60,436 nt of DNA from Nemertoderma westbladi (lineage: Eukaryota > Xenacoelomorpha > Nemertodermatida > Nemertodermatidae): NCBI GenBank assembly GCA_032718475.1, contig JAUCBJ010006973.1, forward strand, positions 1-60,436, given 5' to 3'. Under the pieces are notes generated by a model, which saw nothing but the letters and a program-made list of their open reading frames with translations, was not told the DNA's origin and searched no databases. Positions within the stretch are counted from its first letter, which is position 1, and the number at the start of each line of letters is the position of its first letter. The position numbers and the translations under genes are program-made. Positions 31,670 through 44,180 of this stretch are shown in pieces.

Positions 31670-32303
31670 AAGCTAGTGGTAGAATTAGGGTATTTCTCAT
31701 GCGTACAGATCTGGGATGCTATTTAATAGTGACTCTCAGGTTATTATTATTCTCTTTATATATGATGTTTATTAATTTTGTTGGCTATTTAAAGGCACAC
31801 TAGGAAATTCTCTCACCTGTTGTAATAGGGTGAGTCTCCGCTCCCTTGATCTATTAATTGACTAATTTTAGGGAATTTCTAATAAATTGTCTGAAATTGA
31901 CAATTTTATTTAATTCAAGAGGGGACATGAATTTAAAATTTATTCCCATGAATTTTATTCTTTTAATTTATGATGGGCACCGATTTATTCCAGAACATGT
32001 CTCGGGACGTTAACCACTGATTCTATAAATTTGTCTTTTAAGTATATCGGTGGGTGCCACGATATCTTAATTGACTAAAATTCCAGATTTTCAAAGGGTT
32101 TAACAGATTTACTGTTAAATGGACATCTCCTACTATACGAATTATTTTAGGACCATGGTATTGCAATATTGCGAGAAGCAATGTCAATGAGAAGAGACAA
32201 GTCGTTTCCAAGGTCTACCCAGAGCTTGATTTAGCTGAGACATGAGTATCTGAACTTTGCATTACTAATACTCTACTTTTACCAATAATACTTAAAGTAT
32301 AGT
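31670..32303 (-). repeat. Block X, BEL copy 2
   Basis: This is an uninterrupted copy of the block at 45-141 plus 7507-8225 and shows the empty site of the Gypsy insertion. Both copies lie directly after a truncated BEL pol and share the same borders (CTAGYGGTAG on the left and TATAGTAG on the right). Confidence 0.75.
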
Positions 32304-35215
32304 AGGTACATGGGAAACTTGGTGTCAAAGGAAAGGGGTGCATTGGTTAATCTCCCTCCAACACATATTAGCGCATCAAACATGATGCCAGAAAATGAAT
32401 CCCTTAAGCGCATCTGCGGATTTCTCAACAACAGGAATTACTTCTCAGGATCCACATGACATTGTAGAAGTCTCAGTAGTTGCTTGTTGGTATCATCATG
32501 CTCCTGGTAACTGATCTTGATACTGATACTTGGTAGGTAGCCGATAAGTGGGAAGGTCTTTAAGGGCGTTGACCTCTTTGACTACTCCTGGGATGGCGAT
32601 GGAAACACCTTTTCAAGTATGTTATGGCTTTACTAAACCTGTTACAGGAACTATAATACACCATCGCTCTCTGAATAATAGGAGAGAGTCCTTCAGAGAA
32701 ATCGGGTATACCAGTCTTCCAATCTCTGTCTCTAATATAAACAACTAACTTACTTTAGACTCGTTTAGGATCTTTAGATCTTTCTTCATTAGGATCCTTA
32801 TTATCTTCACCGGCCGTATGCAGTACTGACAGATCAATCGCTGGTTTGAACAGTTTAGATTTACTCATCCGGGTTTTAGGTTTAACGGTTTCTGCTCCTT
32901 TGGGGGGGGGGGGGGGGGGGGCATTCCTCCTCTGGTTTACTTAAGAAGTCAGGGCCACCTAACCAATCAGGAGTATCTGTCAATTCTTTTGGTGTAGCTA
33001 CTCTGGAGGCTATGTCGGCTGGATTAATGGTTCCAGGGCAATGTCTCCATCGGTCTATATTAGTGCAACTAAGTATAACAGCTACTCAGTTAGTGACAAA
33101 GACGCTGAACTGGCAGACTTCGTTAGTAAGATATACTAGAACGAGTAATGCATCTGTCCAATAAACAGTTTTATCCAACTGATATTCTATATCTTCAGTA
33201 ATATTCCTGCTGATGGCGGTAGCGTATAATGCCACTTTTAACTCCACTCTAGGGACTCATAGTTTGTTATTTATCAAACCCTTTGAAGTGGACAATGAAA
33301 CTTTAATTCCTTCAGGAGTTTCGACCCTTAAATAGGCTACTATACCTATTCCAATATCGCCCAATATTCCAATATGAATAGGTGTCTCCTAAAACATGGA
33401 GTTGATATGAATAAGTGGGGAGAACGTGACCGACATATGAGCGGGAAATCTTAAAGTTCTCAATAGTTGGTAAAGAGTCTTCCCACTTCTTTAACAGTTC
33501 TCCCTTAAGTGGATCATCCCAAGAGTGGTTTTCGGGCCACATTTGTTTAACTAAACTCCGAGCAACTAGGATTACAAGACTAATAAATCCCAACAGATCG
33601 AAATAAGTGCTCAGAATTCTCAGGCAAATCCTCTTAGTTCGAACAGGATTGTCACGTTGTTTTTATTGGAAGAATAAAATATCCCTCTCCATATCCCACT
33701 TTAATCCGAGGGTTTTCGTTTCTGGGTGGTCGTCTTTAATGTGGTCGAGATCTTTAGCACCTCGGCTTTCTTCTGGGATTGCCTCCAGTAACTCACAGGA
33801 GTTGCTGGTGAATTTAGGTAACCAGAATCCACCGCGTTGAAGACACTCTACTGTTCACTTGGCAACCACCATTGCTTCTTCCACTGTTGGCAGGGATTTG
33901 AGGTTGTCGTCCATATAGATGTCTTGTTTGATGTTATCGATTACTGCTTTGGTGAAGGTGTCTCGATTTTCATCAGCAGTGATACGCACCACCGAGCAAG
34001 CGTTAGATGGACTAGAGGTAATGCCGAAGGCCTGGATGGTCATACTCTACCGGTTCTTTATCGAAGTCTCCTTCCAGCCACCACTGGAACCATAAGCTAT
34101 CTCTGTCTCGTTGCAACGCTTTAAATTGTAGAAACATGCCTTCAATATCCGAGGCAAATACAATTGAGCCCTGCTGGAGTCGTAATAATATTCCTAACAG
34201 CGTTTGTAATAATTTGGGTCCCGGCAACAATTCTGAGTTCAGGGACTGTCCTTTATATAAGGCACAGCCATCAAAAACCACCGGACTTCATTGGGTTTAC
34301 CGGGTTTGGGAACATAGTGATGAGTTAAATAATACGTTCTCTCCATTATGGGTGTTTCTATCAGAACTCACCCCACGTATCCCTTATCTATGAACTTTCT
34401 CAATTATGTTTTGTACATTTACTTAGCTTTATCATTCGAAGATAAGCGTCGATGTAGTTGTTCTTTTGATTTAGATTCTTTTGATGGCTAACGGTCGACT
34501 ATTGATGAAGCTGGTTTCTCGTTTCTGGAAAGGTAAACCGATCTCGAAATGACCCTCCTCTTTGATTAAACGAGTATTCGTAGCTTGGATTTGTTTAGCT
34601 CTCTCCTTTACAGATAGAGTTTTATCGTACGAGTTAGGTTCTACAGCTTCTTGTGTAAGGAATCACACGGCGTGTTCATCTCTCAGTTTTGCGTTATATT
34701 GCTCCACCACCTCATTGAGTTCATCATCCTCATAGGCTAATAACTCGTTGTTTTGTTGGATCAGATGACATAATTCAGTTTGGTTAATCCTGGCTTGATT
34801 CTCAGTGAGGGGTCCTATTGTATTATCCTCATCATACAATACCTGAATATCGTCGATATCTGAGGAGCATGGAGTTTCCTCAGCTGTGATTACTTCCTGA
34901 TTCACGGTTTCCATACTCTCACTTACCTGATTGATGTAGATGTTTTATGTCCTTTCTCGCAGGGTTCGTCGAGATGGTCCTGTAAAGTACCAACCTACAC
35001 TTGTTTAACCGGTTGTCGCGGTTGAGCAGGTCTCTTCTCTAAGGTTTCCAGTGCCTCGTGCGCATTTTGGCCGAGTAGCATCTGGACTCCAGGATATTCG
35101 GTCTTAAATCTGGGGATTCTGTACTGTTGAGCAAAGCTGTCCTCGTCCCAATTATAAGGTTCTACATGACTGGTGGCAAAGTTCTTAATAGCTACCATCG
35201 TGATTAACCTTATAC
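32304..35215 (-). pseudogene. pol: BEL/Pao pol, copy 2 (protease end, RT, RNase H, integrase start)
   Basis: The order on the minus strand is: protease C-terminal part (35198-34995), linker (34914-34663), reverse transcriptase with VFDGCALYKGQSLN, DIEGMFLQ (34281-34012) and catalytic YMDD (about 33915), connection (33593-33312), RNase H end INPADIAS (near 33020), and the integrase start CVGGRLTNAPLSFD (near 32350). Many frameshifts and stops break it. The catalytic integrase core is missing: the sequence ends at block X. The front of the protease and all of BEL gag are lost at 35215. A 20-G run (32902-32921) replaces about nine codons after RNase H. Confidence 0.85.
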
Positions 35216-35625
35216 TGTCCTTACTGGTATAGGTTCAATTATAGGACCTAGCCCCTTAATATAAAAGGGTGGTAAATTTAAACTGAATATATTTAGATAT
35301 ATAATTAATTACTTATTAGCCTAGGGTAATATTGCAGTACCAGTAGGTTGGTACCGTCTGACCGTAATGAACCGGCTTACATACATACGATTAATGCTTA
35401 TATTCCAATAACTTTATGCTTATCTATAAATAATAATAATAATATAGACATTATATTGCTGGTTATTGCCCTGTCTTATACTTATTATCATACTATGGCG
35501 CTGCGAGTTGTTGACCTCAGTTAGAAGATGAAATTCTAAGGCGATAACTACATAACATATGGATGGGAAATAATAATTTCTGAATCTATACAAAAATAAA
35601 CCCGGTCAGTCCAAAAAGTTACATA
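35216..35625. other. Spacer upstream of the gag-like ORF
   Basis: AT-rich with AATAATAATAATAATA near 35430 and a GTACCAGTAGGTTGGTACC palindrome. No gene. It probably includes the 5' region of the plus-strand ORF. Confidence 0.4.
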
Positions 35626-36195
35626 ATGTCAGCATCACGTGTTGAGGTCTCAAAGCTGAAATCTTCAAGAGCAGGTTATAAATCAGCCTGTACAAGATCC
35701 TCAAACATGTTTGCTAATGATGTACAGGAGTATGACTGGGATGAAGACCCGGCTTACTTGGAAGTCCTTGTTGAGGATTGGAAAGTTAAGGTAGAAAAGT
35801 ACCAGACAGCAGAGAATGAGGTTATAGCACATCCTTTGGCCAAGTCGATGGATGTAGACCCCGAACTTTACAAACACGAGATGGGTTTGTCAAAGGCAAC
35901 AGCCAAAGTGCGGGGAATTCGATGGGATCTGGAAGCCCGGCGAACTCAACAAGGAATAGATAACTCTACAGCTAACATGAGTATATCTAACCCTCCACTA
36001 CCAGACAACGTACAACCCATTTCTCAGGAGTTGCCACGTTTTTCGGCTAAACGCCCACAAAGTCTTGAGGAAGATATCGACTTCCGGGGGTTTAAGGCAT
36101 GGCAAGCGTTATGGGAAAATTATGCAGCTTTAATGGAACTAAGAAAGAGACCAAGAATGGTACAGGTAGCAGAGTTACTAGACACTAAATACTGA
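35626..36195 (+). CDS. Intact gag-like ORF, plus strand
   Basis: A 189-codon open frame is transcribed against the BEL genes. The C-terminal 45 residues (DFRGFKAWQALWENYAALME, then RKRPRMVQVAELL) resemble the start of a retroelement Gag capsid domain. The N-terminal part is acidic and helical. It stops after LDTKY, and the stop region (GACACTAAA) lies at the edge of sequence shared with BEL copy 1 (13113). So it is a truncated Gag rather than a whole one. It is the only undamaged ORF among many broken ones, which suggests either recent arrival or selection. Assignment to a retroelement clade is not possible. Confidence 0.6.
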   Translation: MSASRVEVSKLKSSRAGYKSACTRSSNMFANDVQEYDWDEDPAYLEVLVEDWKVKVEKYQTAENEVIAHPLAKSMDVDPELYKHEMGLSKATAKVRGIRWDLEARRTQQGIDNSTANMSISNPPLPDNVQPISQELPRFSAKRPQSLEEDIDFRGFKAWQALWENYAALMELRKRPRMVQVAELLDTKY

Positions 36196-37152
36196 TATTT
36201 TTATGGACTAAGTTACTTATCACTACTAATTACTTAAGTATATATGACGGTTTGAGATTACACAATCTCTAAATAAACAATAAACAAAAGTTATACGGAC
36301 AACTTTAAGGGTAATTTTACATGATTTTTACTAACCAGAACTTTGAATTTCTGGTTCTTTACGGGGGGTGCACTACGGAATTTTAAAACTAATAAAGTAG
36401 CATTCAATAATTCGCGTTGTGCAGATAAGGAAATGCCACCGTCTGATGGCTTATAGTCTACACTATAAACAAACGTACCAGGAGTGTCCTATACCTAGAA
36501 GTTAAATATTGTAGCCTACGCTAACAGACCTATTAACCACTTTACAAAACAAAAATACTGCGTACACACTAAATTAAATTTCAGGATAGTGTTGTACTCT
36601 AAACCCTAGATTAGAAACCAACACTTATATATCATATAACTCACAGTTAAATATACTTGAACAGCAAAAAGAACCACAGCATCTGCTGGAGTCACCAGAG
36701 TATTTAGACTTACTTACTTCGATGCTAAAGAAATCATGGACATACATCCAGCAGTCATGAAGTAGTACTGGGGTTAATTTAACTATTAAGGTACGTACAA
36801 CTAGCACGATTACTGTATGAATAAACTGATTGTTAAGTAATTAAAATGAATGTTGTATGTTACTTGCATAAACTCTGAATAATAAGTATTACACTACCCT
36901 TACAGATTAATTTACATAAAACACAAGCCAAAATGCTGACACACTACCGCTAAATCTAAAATAAAAGACAGTAGATGAAGTTTCCAAAATTGTTAGTTAG
37001 TACGCGTTCCAGACTTCGTGGTACGACTTATTCTTTAGTGGAGGATTTACCGTATAACATGGAAGCCCCCAATTCCTAACTGACAAATAACCCACAATAC
37101 TGTATTTCACCTCAAACCCAATGACAATCAGATAGATTTAGACTACGAGTTA
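36196..37152 (-). other. BEL copy 2 leader, first part
   Basis: Homologous to 13125-14300 of copy 1, with one copy of the 288-bp unit. It is interrupted at 37152 by the third BEL element and continues at 41872. No supported ORF. Confidence 0.65.
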
Positions 37153-37994
37153 TGTTGCCATTATTCCCGACACCAAGGGGGAAAACGCCGATGCTGTAGG
37201 TGGAATTTTCAGACCTGGAGAAGGATATTACCTGAGATGCAGAATTGCGGGTAGAGAAAAAGTTTCATTGGTTGGATATAATCTTTAATGTAACTTGAAC
37301 TCTGAATGAACTCTGATTGAGAATAATTTGGGCTTCCCCATACCAATATACCAAATATTCACAATAATACACAAATATAAATTCCTACAGTAAATCATTT
37401 AATTACCCACTGTTCGCTTTCAGATTTTGACCTAAGTAATGTTCCCAATTTTCCCTCAGTCCTAGTCCCAGTACTGTAGTGTCAGTGTCGGTCGATCCTT
37501 CGCATGTCCGTCCCACCCTTCCCGAACCCTGACGGGATCGGTCATCAGGAAAGCGGTATGGCTTAGCTAGGGGGTCTGTCGGTTCATCGCAGGATCCCAA
37601 CCACCTAAGCTTTCCGAATCCTTTTCAGGCTCGTAATCGCGTCGGTAGCCGAGAACCTGTTCCGAATAGTCGGTAGGCCAGTAGAGTCCGGTACTCTATC
37701 GCATGTCCGTCCCACCCTTCCCGAACCCCGAAGGGATCGGTCATCAGGAAAGCGGTACGGCTTAGCTAGGGGTCTGTTGGCCCGTTGTGAGGCCCAACTG
37801 TCGGAGCTTTCCGAGTCCCTTTCAGGCTCGTACTAACGCCAGTCGTGGAACCCACTCCAGGAAGTCAGTCCTTGTCTAACCCTTCCTTTCTGTCCGGTCA
37901 GTCGATCCTTCGCAAGTCCCCAATGCGAAGACTCCACCCGAGTCCCTTTCAGGCTCAGTCATAGCCAACGCACCGGGAACCGCTTAGGATTAGG
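37153..37994 (-). repeat. 3' LTR of the third BEL element, truncated
   Basis: It matches 40615-41460. It contains internal repeats around AGCGGTAYGGCTTAGCTAGGGG and TTTCCGAATCCTTTTCAGG, also seen in the 5' LTR. It lacks 37 bp present at 40675-40712 and the outer U3. Confidence 0.88.
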
Positions 37995-40203
37995 TGTGAT
38001 GTCATAGATCATTACAAACCGTACAACATGACCTCTGTTGCAATCCCTCACATAGTGGCCTGAGCCAAGACACCGGAAGCATCCTTGGTGTTTCATGATT
38101 GCTTCAAAGCGCTGGACAAGTTCTGCGAACTGGAACTTTCTGCAGAATTCTACTTTGTGCTTCTCTCCGCAGAAGAGACATAGAAGGGAGGTTGTGGTGC
38201 CTTCCCTCTCGGGCGCCCAATTTGCCAGATAGCACGCCCATTCTTCTGCTGATGTCGGTTCCTCATAATCCTCGATGTCCGAATCCTCGGCCATGGTGAT
38301 GGCCATCGTACTTACCGGAGGAGGGCAAAATCTCGGTTTTGAAGTGGGTGCCCTGCCCCGAGAAGTGCTCTCTATCCCTTCCAACTTTGCTTAGAGAATA
38401 TGGAGTCATTCATGGCCTCAGAGATATCATCTAGGAATGCTAACATTTCAAGAAAACTAGGATCCCGATCTGGGTGTTTTCGCCTGAGATCTATACATTT
38501 ATATGCCCATTTACTTTGTAGCCATCCGGGAAATTCCTGGGCAATTTGTTGAAGGTTTAATAAATTATTTACTTTTGTTCTTCTTTGTTTAATTGTTTTA
38601 AAGTATAATAAGCATCCTTCATTGAGTCCGAAAACTCGTGTATATTCTGTGGGTCTCCTAGGGATCCAGCATCTTGTATCAGTTTCTCAAGTGTCTTGTT
38701 AATTATGGTTCCGACATTGCCATATCTTTTATCGAGCGTTTTTCACGCATCGTGATACGCTTCACCAGATCCTCCTTCGAAACATCTAACAATACGGCGT
38801 GGTTTGTCACCCAGATACTGAGACAAATATACAAATTTTTGTGCGTCGGTGATGTCCGTCGATCCGATTTGAGCAAAGAACCGTTTTTTAAACCCGAGGT
38901 AGTCGACGGGGTCGCCCTCGAAGGTACGAATTTCCATCTTAGGCATAGCCAGACAGTTCTCCAAGGCTCGTGTGATGCCGATGTCGTCTGAACTGGAATG
39001 ACTAGGAGGTCCAGGTAATTACTAATGCTCTCTCCCATACATGATGGATCGATAAGAGGGTGAGTTTTAATAACGACGCGGTTACGGATTTTAGGAGTAG
39101 ACGTAAATTGATTAGTGGATCGAGGGGTGGCGTCATGTTCCGAGTCCCTTTCAGGCTCGTACTTGTGGACGCTCACCATAGGATTGGAAGCTCGGGTTTC
39201 AGAGGTATTACTGCCGGTGGTGTAAACAACTTCTCTAATTCCGGAACCAGGATTGGTTCATAGTCATGTTCTATACCCTTCTCCCAGTATTCTCCCTCGT
39301 ATAGTTGAAGGTCTCGTTCTATGAGTGCGGCTTCATAGTCTGGAGCTTAGCAATATCCACATTCTTCTTATGAATAAGAAGTGCTTGGGCCTCGGCATTC
39401 CGTTTACGCATTTCGGCCTCTTGTTTACGTATTTCGGCCTGTTGTTCAACCTCTTGTTTCCATATTTCGGCCTGTTGTTCGGCCTCTTGTTTACGCATTT
39501 CGGCCTCTTGTTTTCGTATTTCGGCCTCTTGTTTTTGTCTTTCGGCCTGTATTTCGGCCTCTTGTTTATGTCTTTCTTCTGCTAGTACATCCTGTTCGAT
39601 CTACAATTGAACGTATTCTTCTTCCATCCGGGCTTTAAGGGCCTGTGCCCTTTGTTCTCGTAACTGATCTCGGAGGGGTTGACCCCCTTGGGAACTACGC
39701 GCTGATCCGGATACCTCGCTCCTGGCGCTGGATTGCTGGTGCCTCGAGGACCCAGTCCTTTTTCTCGGAACCAATGTCCTGGTACCGGAGGTCCGCACTG
39801 ATTCCACGTCCGCCTTTTCAGTCCTTTTGTAGTATTGTTCCTCGTAACCTCTCACGATGCTGAGGGTCCTCTGATGTTGTTTACGGAACTCTTCCAAGTG
39901 TGCGGTATGTTCCTCCATTCTGGGGTAGTTCTCCAGATCGGTTGCGGTAATGAGCTCCTGGTATGCTTGTAACATTCGTTCGTATCATTGGAGGATATTC
40001 CTGATCTTTTGTAACTGAGTTTGTATATCGCTGGCAGGGGTCTCGACTCCCCTTAGTTGTTTCTTGATGCTGTTATAGGCCCGAGTGACCCCGCCCTTAA
40101 GAGTGCCCAACCGACGTGCCATGTTTTTTACATTTGGGACCTCGTCGGTGTCTGAGTCTGTATGGGGCTCTACTCCTTCGCTATCGTAGGCCTTGTCCTC
40201 CAT
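37959..40203 (-). pseudogene. gag: BEL/Pao Gag of the third element
   Basis: The start ATG at 40203 overlaps the upstream stop. Pieces in order: acidic N-terminus (40203-39985), coiled coil (39975-39601), a Gln/Glu/Lys-rich coil with QKQEAEIRKQEAEM repeats (39600-39330), a DUF1759-type capsid with MPKMEIRTFEGDPVDYLGF and YLSQYLGDKPRRIVRCF (38964-38743), helical sequence, and two zinc knuckles, CLFCGEKHKVEFC and CFRCLGSGHYVRDC (38384-37959). Single TGA and TAG stops and frameshifts (near 39985, 39601, 39330, 38740 and 38580) inactivate it. Both knuckles are typical for Pao Gag. Confidence 0.85.
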
Positions 40204-40394
40204 TACTCTAGTGCTTCGTTTATTGCCAAGTATGCGATGTCGTAAAATAGTTTGTTGTATGTTTCGTATTCCGCTTGAACTACCCAGAAGGTAATTCTAA
40301 ATTGTCCCACGTTGGTACCCTGTACCTCAACTTCGATATGCCAGATTCCTGGTTCAACTTGGATTATATCAATAGGTGTGATCGATACTTCCAT
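40203..40394 (-). CDS. Small ORF overlapping the gag start
   Basis: A 63-codon ORF lies just upstream of gag and ends in a TAATG stop-start overlap at 40203. That geometry allows termination-reinitiation. The product is beta-rich and acidic and is not recognised. A similar leader ORF is not seen in BEL copy 1. Confidence 0.5.
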   Translation of the reverse strand: MEVSITPIDIIQVEPGIWHIEVEVQGTNVGQFRITFWVVQAEYETYNKLFYDIAYLAINEALE

Positions 40395-40614
40395 TCCCTG
40401 TTAACGACTCTCTGTCAATGATCTGCCGACTACAAGTTCTAGACAGTTTGGATTGAGTTTGACAGTTGATTAAACCACGACTTTGTTTCATATCAAAATA
40501 CCAGAGTTTCCTCGTAGTGGGTGCTGGTTAAGCATGGGGAGAGTTTGAAGAATACTTGTCTGTTGAATTCCCAACTTCCACCAGTTGAAGTTGACCGCGT
40601 ATTATTCTCAATTT

Positions 40615-41871
40615 TGTTGCCGTTATTCCCGACACCAAGGGGGAAAACGCCGATGCTGGAGGCGGAATTTTCAGACCACTTTATCCCGGCCAGTCACCGG
40701 ATTTTGGGAGTGGAGAAGGATATTACCTGAGATGCAGAATTGCGGGTAGAGAAAAAGTTTCATTGGTTGGATATAATCTTTAATGTAACTTGAACTCTGG
40801 ATTGAACTCTGATTGAGAATAATTTGGGCTTCCCCACACCAATATAACAAATATTCACAATAATATACAAATATAAATTCCTACAGTAAATTATTTAATT
40901 ACCCACTGTTCGCTTTCAGATTTTGACCTAACTAATGTTCCCCATTTTCCCTCGGTCCTAGTCCCAGTACCGTAGTGTCAGTGTCGGTCGATCCTTCGCA
41001 TGTCCGTCCCACCCTTCCCGAACCCTGATGGGATTGGTCATCAGGAAAGCGGTACGGCTTAGCTAGGGGGTCTGTCGGTTCATCGCATGATCCCAACCAC
41101 CTAAGCTTTCCGAATCCTTTTCAGGCTCGTAATCGCGTCGGTAGAAGAGAACCTGTTCTGAATAGTCGGTAGGCCAGTAGAGTCCAGTCCTCTGTCTGTC
41201 GACCCTGTCGCATGTCCTTCCCAACCTTCCCGAACCCCAAAGGGATCGGTCATCAGGAAAGCGATACGGCTTAGCTAGGGGTCTGTCATTCAGGCTCGTA
41301 CTAACGCCAGTCATGGAACCCACACCAGGAAGTCAGTCCTCGTCGAACCCTTCCTTTCCATCCGGTCAGTCGATCCTTCGAAAGTCCCTAATGCGAAGAC
41401 TCCGCCCGAGTCCCTTTCAGGCTCAGTCATAGCCAACGCACCAGGAACTGCTTAGGATCTGTCAGTTCCCGTCGCAAATCCCTGGCGCAACCAGCTAAGC
41501 TTTCCGAATCCTTTTCAGGCTCGTAATCGCCGCTGGTGGCCAGGAACCGCTAAGGGCAGTCCTTGTCCCCAGGCCTAGCGGGTTACCAACTACCGAAGTA
41601 GAAGGAGGTTGTCTAGGCCTAAATAACTATCAGGCAACCCTGACAGCTGAGAGTATTGATTGATTTTGCCTCCCACCCCTGGCCCTTAAATATCTGATAT
41701 GATACCCGCGCCCCGTATGTCACCCCAATTATCGCCCATAAATCGCCCCCAGTCTATTGAATGTGCCCAAATTGTATGTTCCCGCACCCACTACTGATAT
41801 TGGCATATTCATAAAAAATAAATCAAAAAAATATTTAACTCGCGTTATGATAAAGTGAAATACCGCGAACA
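40615..41871 (-). repeat. 5' LTR of the third BEL element
   Basis: A 1257-bp LTR with TG...CA ends. Its middle carries several copies of a CGATCCTTCGCATGTCC / CCCTTCCCGAACCC motif unit. An inverted 160-bp piece of its outer end recurs at 44015-44180. Confidence 0.88.
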
Positions 41872-42149
41872 AGTTACTTCTACAAGCTGAGCAGGATTAC
41901 ATACCTTCTGTTCCATACTACACTTACAGATAAACATAGCTGACAGAAATATGTAAACCATAAAAGAAATAAGGGGTGATCAATCCCAAATCTCCCTAAT
42001 AGCCTACCAGTATAAATATGTCACAATCAAATTAGTATGCTATGTGGTACTGGACCAGTACCGCTAGGCCTACAGCAACCATCCAACTGGTGCGGTAAAA
42101 CAAAATTATTGTTCCACTGGAACAATAAAAAGAAAATGTAAATTATTGT
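41872..42149 (-). other. BEL copy 2 leader, second part
   Basis: Continues the leader after the third BEL element and matches 14310-14420 of copy 1 (CTGAGCAGG, ATACCTTCTG, CTGACAGAAATA). No ORF. Confidence 0.65.
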
Positions 42150-42684
42150 TTGCGCTTTTAGACCTATAACAGTTTAACCTGCTAACTTATGTGTCTTATG
42201 ATGTCTGACAGCCCACACAAAATATGACCACTGTAGAAGCCAGTCTGGCGCAGTGTATGACCCACCGTGTGTGGGAGACTGAATTCTGTAGGTGAGAGTG
42301 AGTAGACTAATTTGTATTATTCGATTGATCTCTACTATATAATCTCCAAAAACTATGTTTACTTTCAGGGCAATATCAACATATCAACTGTAATTTGAGC
42401 CAAGCAATTGTTACTAATATTCTCTTCTGCTTACATCAATAATAATGAAAGTTAGGGGGAATTATTGATTATTCGTACGTATTCTCCAAATATAAGCATC
42501 CATTAAATATGTTACCAAATAACAATGAATAACAGTATAAAAAAGTATAAAATATGCGGTGCCAGCAGTTAATCAACAGTCAGATGTTTCCCGGTACAAC
42601 AGTCAGTATAGCAGTATAGAGAGAGTTTGAGAGTGAGTACCTAGAGTGAGTAGTGAGAGATAATTTACTATAATCTATAATTAA
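42150..42684 (+). repeat. Family A LTR-like repeat (right of BEL copy 2), first part
   Basis: Starts TGTTTGCGCTTTTAG and matches 26292-27070 with a deletion of about 250 bp near 42380. TATAAAA at 42546 and ACAGTCAG 30 nt downstream are kept. It is interrupted at 42684 by a foldback element and resumes at 46826. Confidence 0.75.
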
Positions 42685-44014
42685 AGACGGCATCAAGACG
42701 CCGTGACGGAACCGAAGTTAAACCAAACCGAAACAAATATTTTTTTTACAGGCCATAAGCCGCTAACTATTTTTTTTTCAGGATATCAACTCTAAACCAG
42801 TTTCCAATCTGAGCGCGAATTTGGATTTCCAATTACGAATTTAATTAATTTTATTTAATTAATTAACGAATTTAATTAATTTTAATAAATTATTTAATGA
42901 ATTTAATTTGAATTACGAATTTGAATACCTGGTTATTACAAATCTGTATTTCCGCATTACGAATCAATGTGTTTGGTTAAAAACATGAGCACCTTGTCAC
43001 GAATTGATGTCCTTGGTTACAATTTGTTACAAATGCTTGCAAATTTGAGCACCCAGTATCAGCCTGCACTACCTATACTATACTACAATAATACTGTAAT
43101 TTGCACATGTTAAGCATTTATAATAAAAAATTGCACCAAGGTAGTGAACAAAGTTAGTTAGAAAACAATTGTAATATCTCATAATCTGTTCCTAATAATT
43201 ATTAAAGCACTTAGGGCAACATATATCATGTCTACATCAAAATTATATCTGATACAGAACACCACTCATACAGTAGTATTAATGTTGCCAAAACATAATT
43301 AGACCTCCAAACAGAGAAAGGTAGATCCCACTCTGTATTCCCTCTGGTTTGACAGATTAATATAATTAATGTTTGCCAAGCAAGTCATTAACTCATCTCC
43401 CTCTCGGATTTTTAAACACATCAATTATTATTTTATTATTAGCTGAGTATAGTACCATTAATGGTAACCAACACTATGTGTGTAACTAAAATTCATTCCA
43501 CTGACCCACCACCTACCACCACCTTGTAGATATTCCCTTAGGATGCACGGGGAAGAGTTATTCAGCTGATGGGATAATAGTAGATTATAAACTAACCAAG
43601 TTAATGTTTGCTTATAGACTGGGTTGAAAGAGTGAGAGATTAAATAAAAACTTTGCACAGAAAGTACATCCTTGTTAGTTGGCCCTTTCTCTATTGAATA
43701 GCATTACTAGGCCTCATCTATCTATTTTTCATGTGCTCCAGCTGGTGTTTTATCATTGCGCTTATGGCGTTTTTTCTTTTATGTACATTTCAAACTATAA
43801 TGTTAGCCTATGGAAAATCATATTATGTGGTTGATTAAATATACACTTTTATAAACATACAGTCTCCACAGTATTAATGTTATAAATAGAACAATTAGAC
43901 GCAATGTATTTTAGTTTATAGACACCAGATGGTGTGGAAAGTTCTGTCCATTCAACTAATGCTGAGCTACACGATAGGTAGGACAAAGGAATTTAGTTGC
44001 CAAACCAGATGGTT

Positions 44015-44180
44015 GATCGCGGTATTTCATTTTATCATAACGCGAGGTACATATTTTTTGGATTTATTTTTTATGAATGTGCCAATATCAGTACTGGGTG
44101 CGGGAACATAAAATTTGGCCATATTCGATAGACTGGGGGCGATTTATGGGCGATAATTGGGGTGACTTACGGGTCAACAA
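44015..44180 (+). repeat. Fragment of third-element BEL LTR, inverted
   Basis: GATCGCGGTATTTCATTTTATCATAACGCG and the following bases are the complement of the outer end of the LTR at 41700-41871. The fragment lies inside the foldback element and is cut at AATTGGGGTGAC. Confidence 0.8.

Larger units (their letters stand above)
37153..41871 (-). mobile_element. Third BEL/Pao element, nonautonomous, nested in copy 2 leader
   Basis: The termini are TGTTGCC on the left and CGCGAACA on the right, with the 5-bp duplication AGTTA on both sides (37148-37152, 41872-41876), typical for BEL/Pao. The 5' LTR (40615-41871) is complete. The 3' LTR (37153-37994) lacks about 410 bp of U3. Only gag lies between them, fused to the 3' LTR near 37990, so pol and part of the LTR were lost in one deletion. 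Confidence 0.9.

Noticed and set aside
39325-39638. Phe/Leu-rich membrane-like plus-strand ORFs
   Set aside because: They are antisense to the Gln/Glu/Lys coiled coil of the third BEL Gag.
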